A stretch of 64,000 nt of DNA from the NCBI GenBank assembly GCA_000961585.1, contig LADN01000069.1, forward strand, positions 1 to 64,000, read 5' to 3'. This DNA is from Peptococcaceae bacterium BRH_c4a. Lineage in GTDB: Bacteria; Bacillota; Desulfotomaculia; Desulfotomaculales; Desulfocucumaceae. Under the pieces are notes generated by a model. The model saw only the letters and a list, made by a program, of their open reading frames with translations, had not been told where the DNA came from and made no database searches. The position numbers were made by a program, and so were the translations under genes. The stretch's first letter is position 1. The number at the start of each line of letters is the position of its first letter. Shown here one piece after another: positions 53,064 through 61,456 of the stretch.

Positions 53064-54268
53064 TGGTGCCCGATGTTGTATTAAACACCGGCCTCGCCTT
53101 CATCTTCATCAGCGCCGCAACCATTTTAGCCGCCCGCATAAATTTCTCCTCAATACCTTTTCTTATCTTTCTGGGCATGATGGTGGGTCCCCATGGCCCC
53201 GACCTTGAAATATTTTCATTGAAAATAATTTCCGATACCGAGTCCTTGGAACTTCTCTCCAGGCTGGGTGTTTTACTGATGCTATTCTACCTGGGACTGG
53301 AGTTTTCAGCCGGAAAACTTGCCCAGTCGGGAAAAAGCCTGTTCAAAAGCGGTATGGCGTATGTCGCGCTGAATTTTGCCAGGGGTCTGGGCTTTGGTTG
53401 GATATTTTTCGATTCATGGGCTGAGGCAATGGTGGTGGCGGGAATAACCGGTGTTTCCAGCAGCGCCATAATCACCAAGCTGCTGGTTGACCTGAAAAGG
53501 ACGGCCAATCCGGAAACCGAGCTTATACTGGGCATAATGGTTTTTGAGGATGTGTTTATCGCGGCCTATCTTTCTGTGCTGTCTGGAATTATGGCTGTGG
53601 GCAGCTTGAACATCTTGAATACCGTTGTTAACGTCCTGTTAATATTTGCATTGATAATATCCACAATTACCTTTGGCCGCCATATGGGCAGGGTATTGGA
53701 GGAAAGACTAAAATTCAGGAATGCTGAAACCTTCGTGGTGGCCATATTTACAATGCTGTTGATGGCCGGGGTGTTTACTGAGAGGCTTCACGTGGCCGAG
53801 GCCATAGGGGCGCTGCTGCTGGGGCTGGTACTGGCCGAAACGACTCATAATAACAGGATAATACAGATGATCATCCCCTTGAGGGATTTGTTCGGGGCCA
53901 TGTTTTTCTTCTCCTTCGGCATGGCTATAAACTGCAGATCCTTCAGTGAAGTGGCGCTGGTGGCGGCCGCTGCCGTTATAATGACCATTTTGGGAAATAT
54001 CGCCGCCGGTTATATAGCTTCCGGGTTATCCGGCTATAAAAAGAGAAGGGCTGCCAATGTGGCCTTCACCATTATGGCCAGAGGAGAGTTTTCCATAATT
54101 ATAGCCAGCTTTGCAGTTTCAGGCGGGCTGGACGCCAATCTCTCCGCCTTTGCGGCCCTTTATGTGGTCACACTGGCCTTTATCAGCCCGTTTCTGGCAA
54201 AGAATACAAAATTTTTTCATGATACCTTTGAAAAGGCCGGGAATTATTTAAAGCTTCCCGGCGGATGA
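53063..54268 (+). CDS. khtU: K+(Na+)/H+ antiporter, CPA2 family (KhtU-like)
   Basis: Membrane antiporter of 401 residues with about 12 helices, starting PDVVLNTGLAFIFISAATIL, and with FLGMMVGPHGPDLEIF, GITGVSSSAIITKLLVDL and HVAEAIGALLLGLVLAETTH. TAATG overlap with khtT shows they act together. Probably potassium efflux coupled to proton uptake. Confidence 0.92.
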   Translation: MVPDVVLNTGLAFIFISAATILAARINFSSIPFLIFLGMMVGPHGPDLEIFSLKIISDTESLELLSRLGVLLMLFYLGLEFSAGKLAQSGKSLFKSGMAYVALNFARGLGFGWIFFDSWAEAMVVAGITGVSSSAIITKLLVDLKRTANPETELILGIMVFEDVFIAAYLSVLSGIMAVGSLNILNTVVNVLLIFALIISTITFGRHMGRVLEERLKFRNAETFVVAIFTMLLMAGVFTERLHVAEAIGALLLGLVLAETTHNNRIIQMIIPLRDLFGAMFFFSFGMAINCRSFSEVALVAAAAVIMTILGNIAAGYIASGLSGYKKRRAANVAFTIMARGEFSIIIASFAVSGGLDANLSAFAALYVVTLAFISPFLAKNTKFFHDTFEKAGNYLKLPGG

Positions 54269-54269
54269 G

Positions 54270-54308
54270 GCCCCAAAGAACCTTAAACCGACAGGGGGCT
54301 TTTTTTAA
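54270..54308 (+). terminator. intrinsic terminator after khtU
   Basis: GCCCC (54270-54274) and GGGGC (54295-54299) with a 20-nt loop and seven Ts. Confidence 0.6.
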
Positions 54309-54337
54309 AATCTGGTCTTATCATAGGAGGTATTTCA

Positions 54338-54373
54338 ATGGCTGTGTCGAAAATTTTCCTGACCAGTTTTTAA
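54338..54373 (+). CDS. 11-residue ORF upstream of the his regulator
   Basis: ATG with a near-perfect AGGAGG 7 nt upstream encodes MAVSKIFLTSF and stops. No His codons, so it is not a classic his attenuator peptide. It sits between inverted CTGGTC (54312-54317) and GACCAG (54361-54366) and just before the TTAACATGTTAA palindrome. It could be a leader peptide or a dead gene start. Confidence 0.4.
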   Translation: MAVSKIFLTSF

Positions 54374-54381
54374 CATGTTAA
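54370..54381. promoter_or_regulatory. candidate operator upstream of the TrpR-like regulator
   Basis: Perfect 12-bp palindrome TTAACATGTTAA, 40 nt before the regulator start. A near-identical palindrome lies before hisD. Confidence 0.55.
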
Positions 54382-54421
54382 TAAGGGAAATAATAAAAAA
54401 AATAAACCAGGAGGCATTTAT

Positions 54422-54727
54422 ATGGAGTATAAGGGGAAACTTAGGGACCACCCTCTGGACAGGCTGTTCGAGGCCGTTCTGACCCTGGAGAATACAGATG
54501 AGTGCTACAGTTTTTTTGAGGATCTATGCACCGTGGCAGAAATAAAATCAATGGCCCAGCGCTTCGAGGTTGCCAAGATGTTGGACGAGGGCAACAGAAC
54601 CTACGGTGAAATAATGACCGGCACCGGAGCAAGCACGGCCACCATAAGCCGGGTTAAAAAGGCGCTGAATTACGGGGCGGATGGCTATAAGCTGGTGCTG
54701 GAAAGGATAAAGAACACTGAAGGATAG
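54422..54727 (+). CDS. TrpR-like regulator, YerC/HisR type
   Basis: Small DNA-binding protein of the YerC/YecD (TrpR superfamily) type. The 101 residues contain FFEDLCTVAEIKSMAQRFEV, ML.EG..TY as MLDEGNRTYGEIMTGTGAST and ATISRVKKALNYG, the helix-turn-helix. Located 70 nt before hisD, so it is probably the histidine operon regulator and may be autoregulated. AGGAGG upstream. Confidence 0.9.
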   Translation: MEYKGKLRDHPLDRLFEAVLTLENTDECYSFFEDLCTVAEIKSMAQRFEVAKMLDEGNRTYGEIMTGTGASTATISRVKKALNYGADGYKLVLERIKNTEG

Positions 54728-54738
54728 GCAAAATTATA

Positions 54739-54767
54739 TTGACTGCAGGCAGGAAATATATTAACAT
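54739..54767 (+). promoter_or_regulatory. candidate promoter of hisD
   Basis: TTGACT (54739-54744), 17-nt spacer, TAACAT (54762-54767). The -10 overlaps the palindromes, so a bound repressor would block it. Confidence 0.5.
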
Positions 54768-54780
54768 ATTAATATATTAA
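54761..54780. promoter_or_regulatory. candidate HisR operator before hisD
   Basis: Two overlapping 12-bp palindromes, TTAACATATTAA (54761-54772) and TTAATATATTAA (54769-54780), with 8-nt spacing. The first differs by one base from the palindrome before the regulator gene. Confidence 0.58.
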
Positions 54781-54797
54781 CGCTTTAACTGGGTGAA

Positions 54798-56327
54798 ATG
54801 TTGAAAATGGGGTTGGAAAGTGTGATCAGGGTACTGGAGGCACAAGAGGCCCGGGTTTTATTTTGTAAGAGGTCCGGTGAAAGGGATAGGGAACTGGAGG
54901 ACCTTGTATCGGGTATAATTGATTCGGTTAGGGCCGAAGGTGATTCGGCCCTCTGTAGTCTAAGCGGTAGTTTGGACGGATACCCCCTTGCGGAGGAACA
55001 AATAAGGGTTGCAGATGAGGAAATAGAGCAGGCCGTGAAAGCGGTGGATCCGGAGTTTATGCGGGCGCTAAGGGAAGCCCGGGATAATATCCGGGTCTAT
55101 CATGAAAAGCAGGCGGCCAGGTCGTGGTTTGACTGCGGCAGGGAAGGTGTGGTGCTGGGGCAATTAGTCAGGCCCCTGGAAAGGGTGGGAATCTACGTTC
55201 CCGGAGGAAAGGCCAGCTATCCCTCCTCTGTATTGATGAACGCCATACCGGCCAGGGTGGCCGGAGTACCGGAAATCGCCATGGTTACTCCCCCGGGCAG
55301 AGATGGCGCTGTTAGCATATATACCCTGGCTGCGGCAGCCGAGGCCGGTGTTACCGAGGTATACAGGATTGGTGGAGCCCAGGCGGTTGCGGCGTTGGCA
55401 TACGGCACTAAAATCATCAGGCGGGTGGATAAGATAGCCGGACCTGGAAACAGGTACGTTACCATGGCCAAGAGGCTGGTGTTCGGCGCTGTGGATATTG
55501 ACATGCTGGCGGGACCCAGCGAGATACTGGTGGTGGCTGATGATTCCGCCAATCCGGCCTATGTGGCGGCAGACATGCTCTCTCAGGCCGAGCACGACCA
55601 AATGGCGGCCGTGCTGCTAATCACTCCGGAGAGGGATCTGGCCCGCTCTGTGGTCTCCGAGTTGGAAAGGCAAATGGGGCTTCTGGGAAGGCAGGCGATC
55701 GCCTCCAGGTCGGTTTCCGACTATGGCGCCATTGTTATAACCGGCAGTATCGAGGAGGCCGTTGATCTGGCCAATACTTTTGCTCCGGAACACCTGGAGC
55801 TGGCGGTGAGGGATCCCTTCAGCCTGTTGGGCCGTGTCAGGGCTGCCGGGGCGGTTTTCCTGGGACACTATACTCCTGAGCCCGTGGGAGATTATCTGGC
55901 TGGACCCAGTCATGTACTTCCCACAGGCGGTACCGCAAGGTTCTTCTCTCCTCTGGGTGTGGATCAGTTTATCAGGCGGACCAGCGTTATATCATACAGC
56001 CGGAAGGCCCTGGAAAGGGAGTCCGGGAGTATAATCAAACTGGCCACAGCCGAGGGGCTGGATGCCCATGCCAGATCGGTGGAGATAAGAATGAAGCAGG
56101 AGCTGCCCAGCCTTCAGAAGAAACCGGGGTATGACGAGGGAGACGAGGTAAATATCGGCAGGTACGATGTAATACAGGAAATAGACACGGGAATCGACCG
56201 GCCCCGGAACCGGAGGGATTTACCGGCGCTGACCGGTATTCCCGGGATTACCGACAGGTTGGGCGCAGGATGGAAAGGCATTCCGGACATAAAAAAACCG
56301 GGGGGAGGTAATGGAGCCAATGGGTGA
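54798..56327 (+). CDS. hisD: histidinol dehydrogenase with C-terminal extension
   Basis: Zn-dependent NAD enzyme for the last two steps of histidine synthesis. The 509 residues contain RVGIYVPGGKASYPSSVLMN, IAGPGNRYVTMAK, SQAEHDQMAAVLL and GPSHVLPTGGTARF. Homologues end near 430 with HARSVEIR, reached here at about 430. A further 78 residues, rich in Gly, Asp, Arg and Pro (for example DVIQEIDTGIDRPRNRRD), follow up to the hisC start. The tail is unlike any domain I know. SD is weak. Confidence 0.94.
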   Translation: MLKMGLESVIRVLEAQEARVLFCKRSGERDRELEDLVSGIIDSVRAEGDSALCSLSGSLDGYPLAEEQIRVADEEIEQAVKAVDPEFMRALREARDNIRVYHEKQAARSWFDCGREGVVLGQLVRPLERVGIYVPGGKASYPSSVLMNAIPARVAGVPEIAMVTPPGRDGAVSIYTLAAAAEAGVTEVYRIGGAQAVAALAYGTKIIRRVDKIAGPGNRYVTMAKRLVFGAVDIDMLAGPSEILVVADDSANPAYVAADMLSQAEHDQMAAVLLITPERDLARSVVSELERQMGLLGRQAIASRSVSDYGAIVITGSIEEAVDLANTFAPEHLELAVRDPFSLLGRVRAAGAVFLGHYTPEPVGDYLAGPSHVLPTGGTARFFSPLGVDQFIRRTSVISYSRKALERESGSIIKLATAEGLDAHARSVEIRMKQELPSLQKKPGYDEGDEVNIGRYDVIQEIDTGIDRPRNRRDLPALTGIPGITDRLGAGWKGIPDIKKPGGGNGANG

Positions 56328-57399
56328 CAGTTTTGACCCCGGAAGGCTGAAAAGACAGGATTTGAATGGGATGGAGCCCTACGACGCATATTACGCGCCG
56401 GGGGTAATCAGGCTGGACGCCAATGAAAATCCCCATGATTTTCCCGCTGAGGTGAGGGAATACATGGTTTCCCGGATGGAGCCCCAGTTTTTTGGGCGTT
56501 ATCCTGACTCTATGGCCAGGGAACTGGTACGCGACCTGGCCTCATTTTTTGCTGTGGGTACAGAAAACATAATGGTGGGAAACGGTTCTGACGAGCTTAT
56601 ACTTAATATAATGCTGGCCTTTGGGGTAGGCAGAAAGGTGCACATAGCCTCCCCAACATTCTCAATGTACGGCATTCACGCCAGGGTGGCTGGCGCCGCG
56701 CCGGTTAACGTGCAGAGGGATCAGGACTTCGAGGTTGATGTGGAGGCCATGATCAGGTCGGCCGGGGAAGAGCCTTCTGTAATAATAATATGTAATCCCA
56801 ACAATCCCACCGGAACTGTTACCAGTCCGGAAGACATAGCCGCCCTGGCCGGATCGGTCAATTCACTGGTGGTGGTGGACGAGGCCTATATAGAATTCGG
56901 CGGGCAGTCCTGTATTCCGCTTTTGGATAAATACCCCAATCTGATGGTGCTGAGGACATTCTCCAAGGCCTTTGGGCTGGCCGGAATGAGGGTGGGCTAC
57001 CTGCTGGCCTCTCCGGAAGTGGTGCGGGAGCTGATGAGAATAAAGCAGCCTTTCAATGTTAATTCATTTTCCCAGATGGCGGCCCGGGCTGTTCTGAAAT
57101 TCAGGAGTCTTTTTCAGGATAGTATAGGGCGGATCATTATTGACAGGAAAAATTTGGAGCAAAATCTAAGGCAGATACCCGGAGTAAAGGTCTACCCCAC
57201 TGTGGCAAATTTTCTTTTTTTCAGTACCGGGGCTCCGGCCGGTGAGGTATATCGGGGCCTTCTGGAAGAGGGAGTAATGATAAGATTTATAGGCGTCCCC
57301 GGCAGGGGGGATTACTTAAGGGTTTCTGTGGGCACAGAAAGAGAAAACAATATTTTTATTGATAAGCTTAAGTCTGTTCTGGCTGCGCCTAAATTTTAA
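56320..57399 (+). CDS. hisC: histidinol-phosphate aminotransferase
   Basis: PLP aminotransferase of 359 residues. Motifs: IRLDANENPHDFP, GNGSDELILNIMLAFG, NPNNPTGT, VVVDEAYIEF and the PLP lysine in TFSKAFGLAGMRVGYL. ATG 56320 is preferred because the GGGGAGGT site ends 10 nt upstream; ATG 56311 lies only 1-2 nt past that site. Overlaps hisD by 8 nt. Confidence 0.95.
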   Translation: MGDSFDPGRLKRQDLNGMEPYDAYYAPGVIRLDANENPHDFPAEVREYMVSRMEPQFFGRYPDSMARELVRDLASFFAVGTENIMVGNGSDELILNIMLAFGVGRKVHIASPTFSMYGIHARVAGAAPVNVQRDQDFEVDVEAMIRSAGEEPSVIIICNPNNPTGTVTSPEDIAALAGSVNSLVVVDEAYIEFGGQSCIPLLDKYPNLMVLRTFSKAFGLAGMRVGYLLASPEVVRELMRIKQPFNVNSFSQMAARAVLKFRSLFQDSIGRIIIDRKNLEQNLRQIPGVKVYPTVANFLFFSTGAPAGEVYRGLLEEGVMIRFIGVPGRGDYLRVSVGTERENNIFIDKLKSVLAAPKF

Positions 57400-57481
57400 A
57401 ATGATGCAGGAAATAATACAATGGTGGAAAATAAAGATTGTTATATGCATATCAAGTTTGGCCATGGATGGGGTTTTGTAA

Positions 57482-58069
57482 TTGTTTGAAAGAAAGTCAA
57501 TATTTGAAAGAAAAACCGGTGAAACCGACATAAAGGCGGTCCTGGACCTGGACGGTCAGGGAAAGGTTAAATCAGCCACCGGAGTAGGCTTCTTTGACCA
57601 CATGCTGGACCTCCTGGGAAGGCATGCCGGCTTCGACCTGGAACTGGATGTCAGGGGAGATCTGGAGGTGGATGCCCACCACACCATTGAGGATGTGGCC
57701 ATATGCATGGGCCGGGCACTGAAGAAAAGCCTGGGGGAAAAAAGAGGCATTAACCGCTACGGGCATGTTATACTGCCCATGGATGAGGCGCTGGTGATGG
57801 TGGCCCTGGACCTGAGCGGACGCGGTTATCTCGGGCTGGATGCTTCATTTGGCGCATCCCGGGTGGGTGACATGGATACCGAGCTGGTGGAGGAGTTTCT
57901 AAGATCCTTTGCACTGAACGGGGAATTAACCCTTCACGTCAGGGTTCTGTCCGGGAGAAACACTCACCATGTTATAGAGGCCATATTCAAAGGACTGGCC
58001 AGAGCCCTGAAAATGGCCGTTACCCGCTGCGGGGGAGAGGAGGTGCCGTCCACAAAGGGTGTTTTATGA
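57482..58069 (+). CDS. hisB: imidazoleglycerol-phosphate dehydratase
   Basis: Mn-dependent dehydratase, 195 residues, monofunctional. Metal-binding motifs GFFDHMLDLLGRHAGFDL, DAHHTIEDV and GRNTHHVIEAIFKGLARAL are intact. TTG start at 57482; the upstream SD is weak. Confidence 0.95.
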   Translation: MFERKSIFERKTGETDIKAVLDLDGQGKVKSATGVGFFDHMLDLLGRHAGFDLELDVRGDLEVDAHHTIEDVAICMGRALKKSLGEKRGINRYGHVILPMDEALVMVALDLSGRGYLGLDASFGASRVGDMDTELVEEFLRSFALNGELTLHVRVLSGRNTHHVIEAIFKGLARALKMAVTRCGGEEVPSTKGVL

Positions 58070-58131
58070 AATACTGAGGGAGAGTAAAAGTTTATTTTTT
58101 TTGTTTTGTTTATATATGGAGGGTGCTAATT

Positions 58132-58743
58132 TTGATCGCCATCATTGATTATGGTATGGGTAACCTGCGCAGCGTTGAAAAAGGTTTTGAAAAAGTGGGG
58201 GTAAAGGCCAGGGTGGTAACCGACCCGGCCGAGGTTGACCGTGCCGAAGGGGTTGTGCTTCCGGGGGTGGGGGCCTTTGCCGAGGCCATGGAAAATTTAA
58301 AGAATACCGGCATGGATGAGGCCGTTAAGAAAGCCATAAGGGAAGGACGCCCCTTTCTGGGTATTTGCCTGGGTCTTCAATTGCTTTTTGAGGCCAGTGA
58401 GGAGTGGGGGCACAGCCGGGGACTGGGTATTTTTCCGGGACTGGTCAGAAGGCTTCCCGAACTGCTCAAGGTGCCTCACATGGGCTGGAATCAGGTTAAA
58501 TTTATGGGTGAACACCCTATTTTGAAGGATGTGCCCGACAATTCAGCATTCTATTTTGTGCATTCCTATTATGTAGACCCTGAGCAGGACGCCATCAGGG
58601 CCGGGATTACCGATTATGGTATGCAGTTTACATCGGCCGTGGGCTATGAAAATGTTTTTGCTATTCAGTTTCACCCGGAGAAGAGTAGTACCCTTGGTCT
58701 GCGAATACTGCGGAATTTTGGGGGGATTGTTGAGAAATGTTAA
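58132..58743 (+). CDS. hisH: imidazole glycerol phosphate synthase glutaminase subunit HisH
   Basis: Class I glutamine amidotransferase, 203 residues. Nucleophile C79 in FLGICLGLQLLFEAS, and the catalytic His/Glu in IQFHPEKSS. TTG 58132 is chosen since GGAGGGTG lies 6 nt upstream and MIAIIDYGMGNL is the usual opening. Works with HisF, encoded two genes downstream. Confidence 0.95.
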   Translation: MIAIIDYGMGNLRSVEKGFEKVGVKARVVTDPAEVDRAEGVVLPGVGAFAEAMENLKNTGMDEAVKKAIREGRPFLGICLGLQLLFEASEEWGHSRGLGIFPGLVRRLPELLKVPHMGWNQVKFMGEHPILKDVPDNSAFYFVHSYYVDPEQDAIRAGITDYGMQFTSAVGYENVFAIQFHPEKSSTLGLRILRNFGGIVEKC

Positions 58744-59483
58744 TATTTCCTGCTATTGATATTCGTGAGGGACGTTGTGTGCGCCTGGTGGAAGGCCGGC
58801 CTGACATGGAGACGGTTTATTCCGATGATCCTGCCGCCATGGCCAGGCTGTGGCAGGACAAGGGCGCCCGCTGGCTGCATGTGGTGGACCTGGACGGGGC
58901 CTTCAGCGGTTCTCCCAAAAATATTGATGTAATAAAGAGAATCAGGGAGACAGTCAGTATTCCAATACAGGTGGGGGGCGGCATACGAGACCTGAAAGTA
59001 ATCGAAAACCTGTTGGGAATGGGTATCAACAGGGTTATACTGGGAACAGTGGCCATAAACGACCAGGAGATGGTGGCCTCGGCCTGTGCAGAATACGGAG
59101 AGGCAGTGGTGGTGGGCATAGATGCCAGGGACGGAAAGGTGGCCATAGAGGGTTGGGGGGTCACCGCTGAAAAGGATGCCCTGGATCTGGCTGTGGAAAT
59201 GAAGGGTATAGGTGTACGGAGAATTATATACACAGACATATGGCGGGACGGAACCCTAAAAGGCCCCAACGTTGAAGCCGTCAGGGATATGGCCGGCCGG
59301 GCCGGGGTAAAGGTGATAGCCTCCGGGGGAATAAGCACACTGGATGATCTCCGGTCCATAAAAGGACTGGAGCGCCTGGGTGTGGAGGGTGTAATCGTGG
59401 GCAAATCACTCTATGCCGGCACGGTGCTGCTGGAGGATGCCCTTGCCCTGGCTGACGTGGGACTGGAGGAAAATGTGTGCTGA
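58737..59483 (+). CDS. hisA: phosphoribosylformimino-AICAR-P isomerase
   Basis: TIM-barrel isomerase of 248 residues: [46 protein letters not shown] and [15 protein letters not shown]. Overlaps hisH by 7 nt and hisF by 7 nt. Confidence 0.96.
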   Translation: MLIFPAIDIREGRCVRLVEGRPDMETVYSDDPAAMARLWQDKGARWLHVVDLDGAFSGSPKNIDVIKRIRETVSIPIQVGGGIRDLKVIENLLGMGINRVILGTVAINDQEMVASACAEYGEAVVVGIDARDGKVAIEGWGVTAEKDALDLAVEMKGIGVRRIIYTDIWRDGTLKGPNVEAVRDMAGRAGVKVIASGGISTLDDLRSIKGLERLGVEGVIVGKSLYAGTVLLEDALALADVGLEENVC

Positions 59484-60235
59484 CCAAAAGGATAATACCC
59501 TGCCTTGATGTTACCGGGGGCCGGGTTGTCAAGGGCACCAATTTTGTTAACCTGAGGGATGCCGGCGACCCTGTGGAGCTGGCCGCATTTTACGACCTCG
59601 AGGGGGCCGATGAGCTGGTGTTCCTGGATATAACGGCTTCTTGCGAGGGCAGGAAAACAGTTCTGGATATGGTATACCGGACGGCGGGCGAGGTTTTTAT
59701 ACCGTACACCGTCGGTGGCGGTATCAGCACCCTGGAGGATATCAGGCAGATGCTTTCGGCCGGGGCCGACAAAGTCTCCATCAACACGGCGGCTGTCAAA
59801 GACCCCGGACTGGTGGGCCGGGCCTCGGCCCGCTTCGGCAGTCAGTGCATAGTGGTGGCCATTGACGCCAGGAGATCGGGGCCAGACCGGTGGGAGGTTT
59901 ATATCCACGGGGGCAGGACCTCCACCGGAATAGATGCCCTGGAGTGGGCCCAAAGGGTGGAATCCCTGGGCGCCGGAGAGATATTGCTGACAAGCATGGA
60001 CAGGGATGGCACCAAGGATGGTTACGACCTGGAACTCACCCGCGCCATATCCGGATCGTTAAAAATTCCGGTTATTGCCTCCGGGGGAGTGGGAACCCTT
60101 GAACACATCGTTTCAGGGCTCACAGAGGGTGCGGCCGACGCCGCCCTGGCGGCTTCAATATTTCACTTCGGTGAGTACAGCATAAAAACAGTTAAAGAAT
60201 ACCTGAGAGACAGGGGAGTCCCCGTCAGAATTTAA
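59477..60235 (+). CDS. hisF: imidazole glycerol phosphate synthase cyclase subunit HisF
   Basis: TIM-barrel cyclase, 252 residues. [18 protein letters not shown] has the catalytic Asp, then [33 protein letters not shown] and [16 protein letters not shown] start inside the end of hisA. Confidence 0.97.
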   Translation: MLTKRIIPCLDVTGGRVVKGTNFVNLRDAGDPVELAAFYDLEGADELVFLDITASCEGRKTVLDMVYRTAGEVFIPYTVGGGISTLEDIRQMLSAGADKVSINTAAVKDPGLVGRASARFGSQCIVVAIDARRSGPDRWEVYIHGGRTSTGIDALEWAQRVESLGAGEILLTSMDRDGTKDGYDLELTRAISGSLKIPVIASGGVGTLEHIVSGLTEGAADAALAASIFHFGEYSIKTVKEYLRDRGVPVRI

Positions 60236-60286
60236 GCCGGGAATTGGTGATAGGTAGTTGGCGAGAGAATTGGGGGTTTATGGCAG

Positions 60287-60694
60287 TTGCCTTTTGATAT
60301 TGACTCATTAAAATTCAACGAACAGGGGCTTATTCCGGTCATCGTCCAGGATGTGGACACCGGGTCGGTGCTGATGTTGGCCTATATGAACCGGGAGGCC
60401 CTGGAAAAGACCCTGGAGAGCCGGGAAACCTGGTTTTGGAGCAGGAGCCGGCAAAAATTCTGGCATAAAGGCGAGACATCGGGAAATACCCAGAAGGTAA
60501 AGGAAATATATTATGACTGTGACAGGGATACCCTCCTGGTGAAGGTGACACAGCGGGGAGCCGCCTGCCACGAGGGGTATTTCAGTTGTTTTCACAACAG
60601 TATAGAATCCGATGGGCAAGTGGTCACCGTGGGTGAAAAATATTTTGACCCGGAAAAGGTGTACGGCAATACCAAAGTCATCGGAGAAAAATGA
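60287..60694 (+). CDS. hisI: phosphoribosyl-AMP cyclohydrolase
   Basis: Zn/Mg enzyme opening the purine ring. The 135 residues have [32 protein letters not shown] and [14 protein letters not shown] with metal-binding Cys residues. HisE is not fused, and no hisE follows. TTG start. Confidence 0.95.
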   Translation: MPFDIDSLKFNEQGLIPVIVQDVDTGSVLMLAYMNREALEKTLESRETWFWSRSRQKFWHKGETSGNTQKVKEIYYDCDRDTLLVKVTQRGAACHEGYFSCFHNSIESDGQVVTVGEKYFDPEKVYGNTKVIGEK

Positions 60695-60781
60695 TACTAT
60701 GGAATTTATGCCGGTCAAGCTGATTTATATTAATTATAGATGATGTTGCCGCTCCCAGACCGATCCCGAAGGCATGGCAAA

Positions 60782-60814
60782 CGGCTGTCAGTACGACAGA
60801 GCCGGCAGTTTTTT
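60782..60814 (+). terminator. intrinsic terminator of the his operon
   Basis: Stem CGGCTGTC/GACAGAGCCG (with a 2-nt bulge) followed by CAGTTTTTT, about 90 nt after hisI. Confidence 0.75.
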
Positions 60815-60836
60815 ACCGGAAACAAAAAGCTCGTCC

Positions 60837-60898
60837 TTTCACCCTTTCCGGCCATCGATCATATAGTATCGGTGAGCTAAAAAAGGAAAGGGGTGAAA
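60837..60898 (+). promoter_or_regulatory. RBS-masking inverted repeat before the next gene
   Basis: TTTCACCCTTTCC (60837-60849) pairs with GGAAAGGGGTGAAA (60885-60898), 13 bp with one bulge. The right arm is the Shine-Dalgarno of the gene at 60904, so folding would hide it. Confidence 0.68.
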
Positions 60899-60903
60899 GA
60901 AAG

Positions 60904-61380
60904 GTGAAAATCGCGGTGGAAATTTATGCTGAAAAGCCGCTGAATATCAAGGACGGAGCATACTTTAAAACTGCGCTTATGGCCATGGGCCGGATTGTGG
61001 AAGGTTCGGAGGGGACCGACAGTTTTGGTTTTGCTTCTGTGGTCATCAGTGAAAAGCGTGTGGCGGGACTGGGAAGGGACTTTGTTTACACCCTGGCATC
61101 CTTTCCGGCCGGAATGGGTGCAATTGAAGCAAGGCCCGGCGCATATTTAAACCTTGCAGATATTCCGGAGGACATTACCCTGGATATTGAGACAAATCTT
61201 ATACTGGACCAGGGTATACTGGCCGATGTCCTTGGGGTGCGGCTGATTGGGGCACAGGGAAAAAGCGTGGATATTCCCCTGTGCCGCCCGGATGTTCCCG
61301 TCTGGTGGCAGGGAAGGGGGAAATACACCATACCGCTTTATGGCCTCCTGCGGTCCAGAATTCTACAGGCGGTTTCTTAA
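60904..61380 (+). CDS. protein of unknown function
   Basis: The 158 residues form a soluble mixed alpha/beta protein without membrane segments or signal peptide. It starts KIAVEIYAEKPLNIKDGAYF and has EARPGAYLNLADIPEDITLD and VPVWWQGRGKYTIPL. I do not recognise a family. GTG start with GGGGTG 8 nt upstream, inside a potential hairpin. Monocistronic, between the his terminator and a convergent membrane protein. Confidence 0.7.
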   Translation: MKIAVEIYAEKPLNIKDGAYFKTALMAMGRIVEGSEGTDSFGFASVVISEKRVAGLGRDFVYTLASFPAGMGAIEARPGAYLNLADIPEDITLDIETNLILDQGILADVLGVRLIGAQGKSVDIPLCRPDVPVWWQGRGKYTIPLYGLLRSRILQAVS

Positions 61381-61398
61381 TTAAAGAAAAGATAAAGC

Positions 61399-61430
61399 AG
61401 AAAGCACGGTTCGGTGAGACCGTGCTTTCT
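61399..61430. terminator. bidirectional terminator
   Basis: AGAAAGCACGGT ... ACCGTGCTTTCT inverted repeat between convergent genes, with A/T flanks on both sides. Confidence 0.8.
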
Positions 61431-61456
61431 GCTTTCGGTTACTGCGGGAGTCCTGA

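Noticed and set aside
54338-54373. Classic histidine attenuator peptide
   Set aside because: The short ORF contains no His codons.
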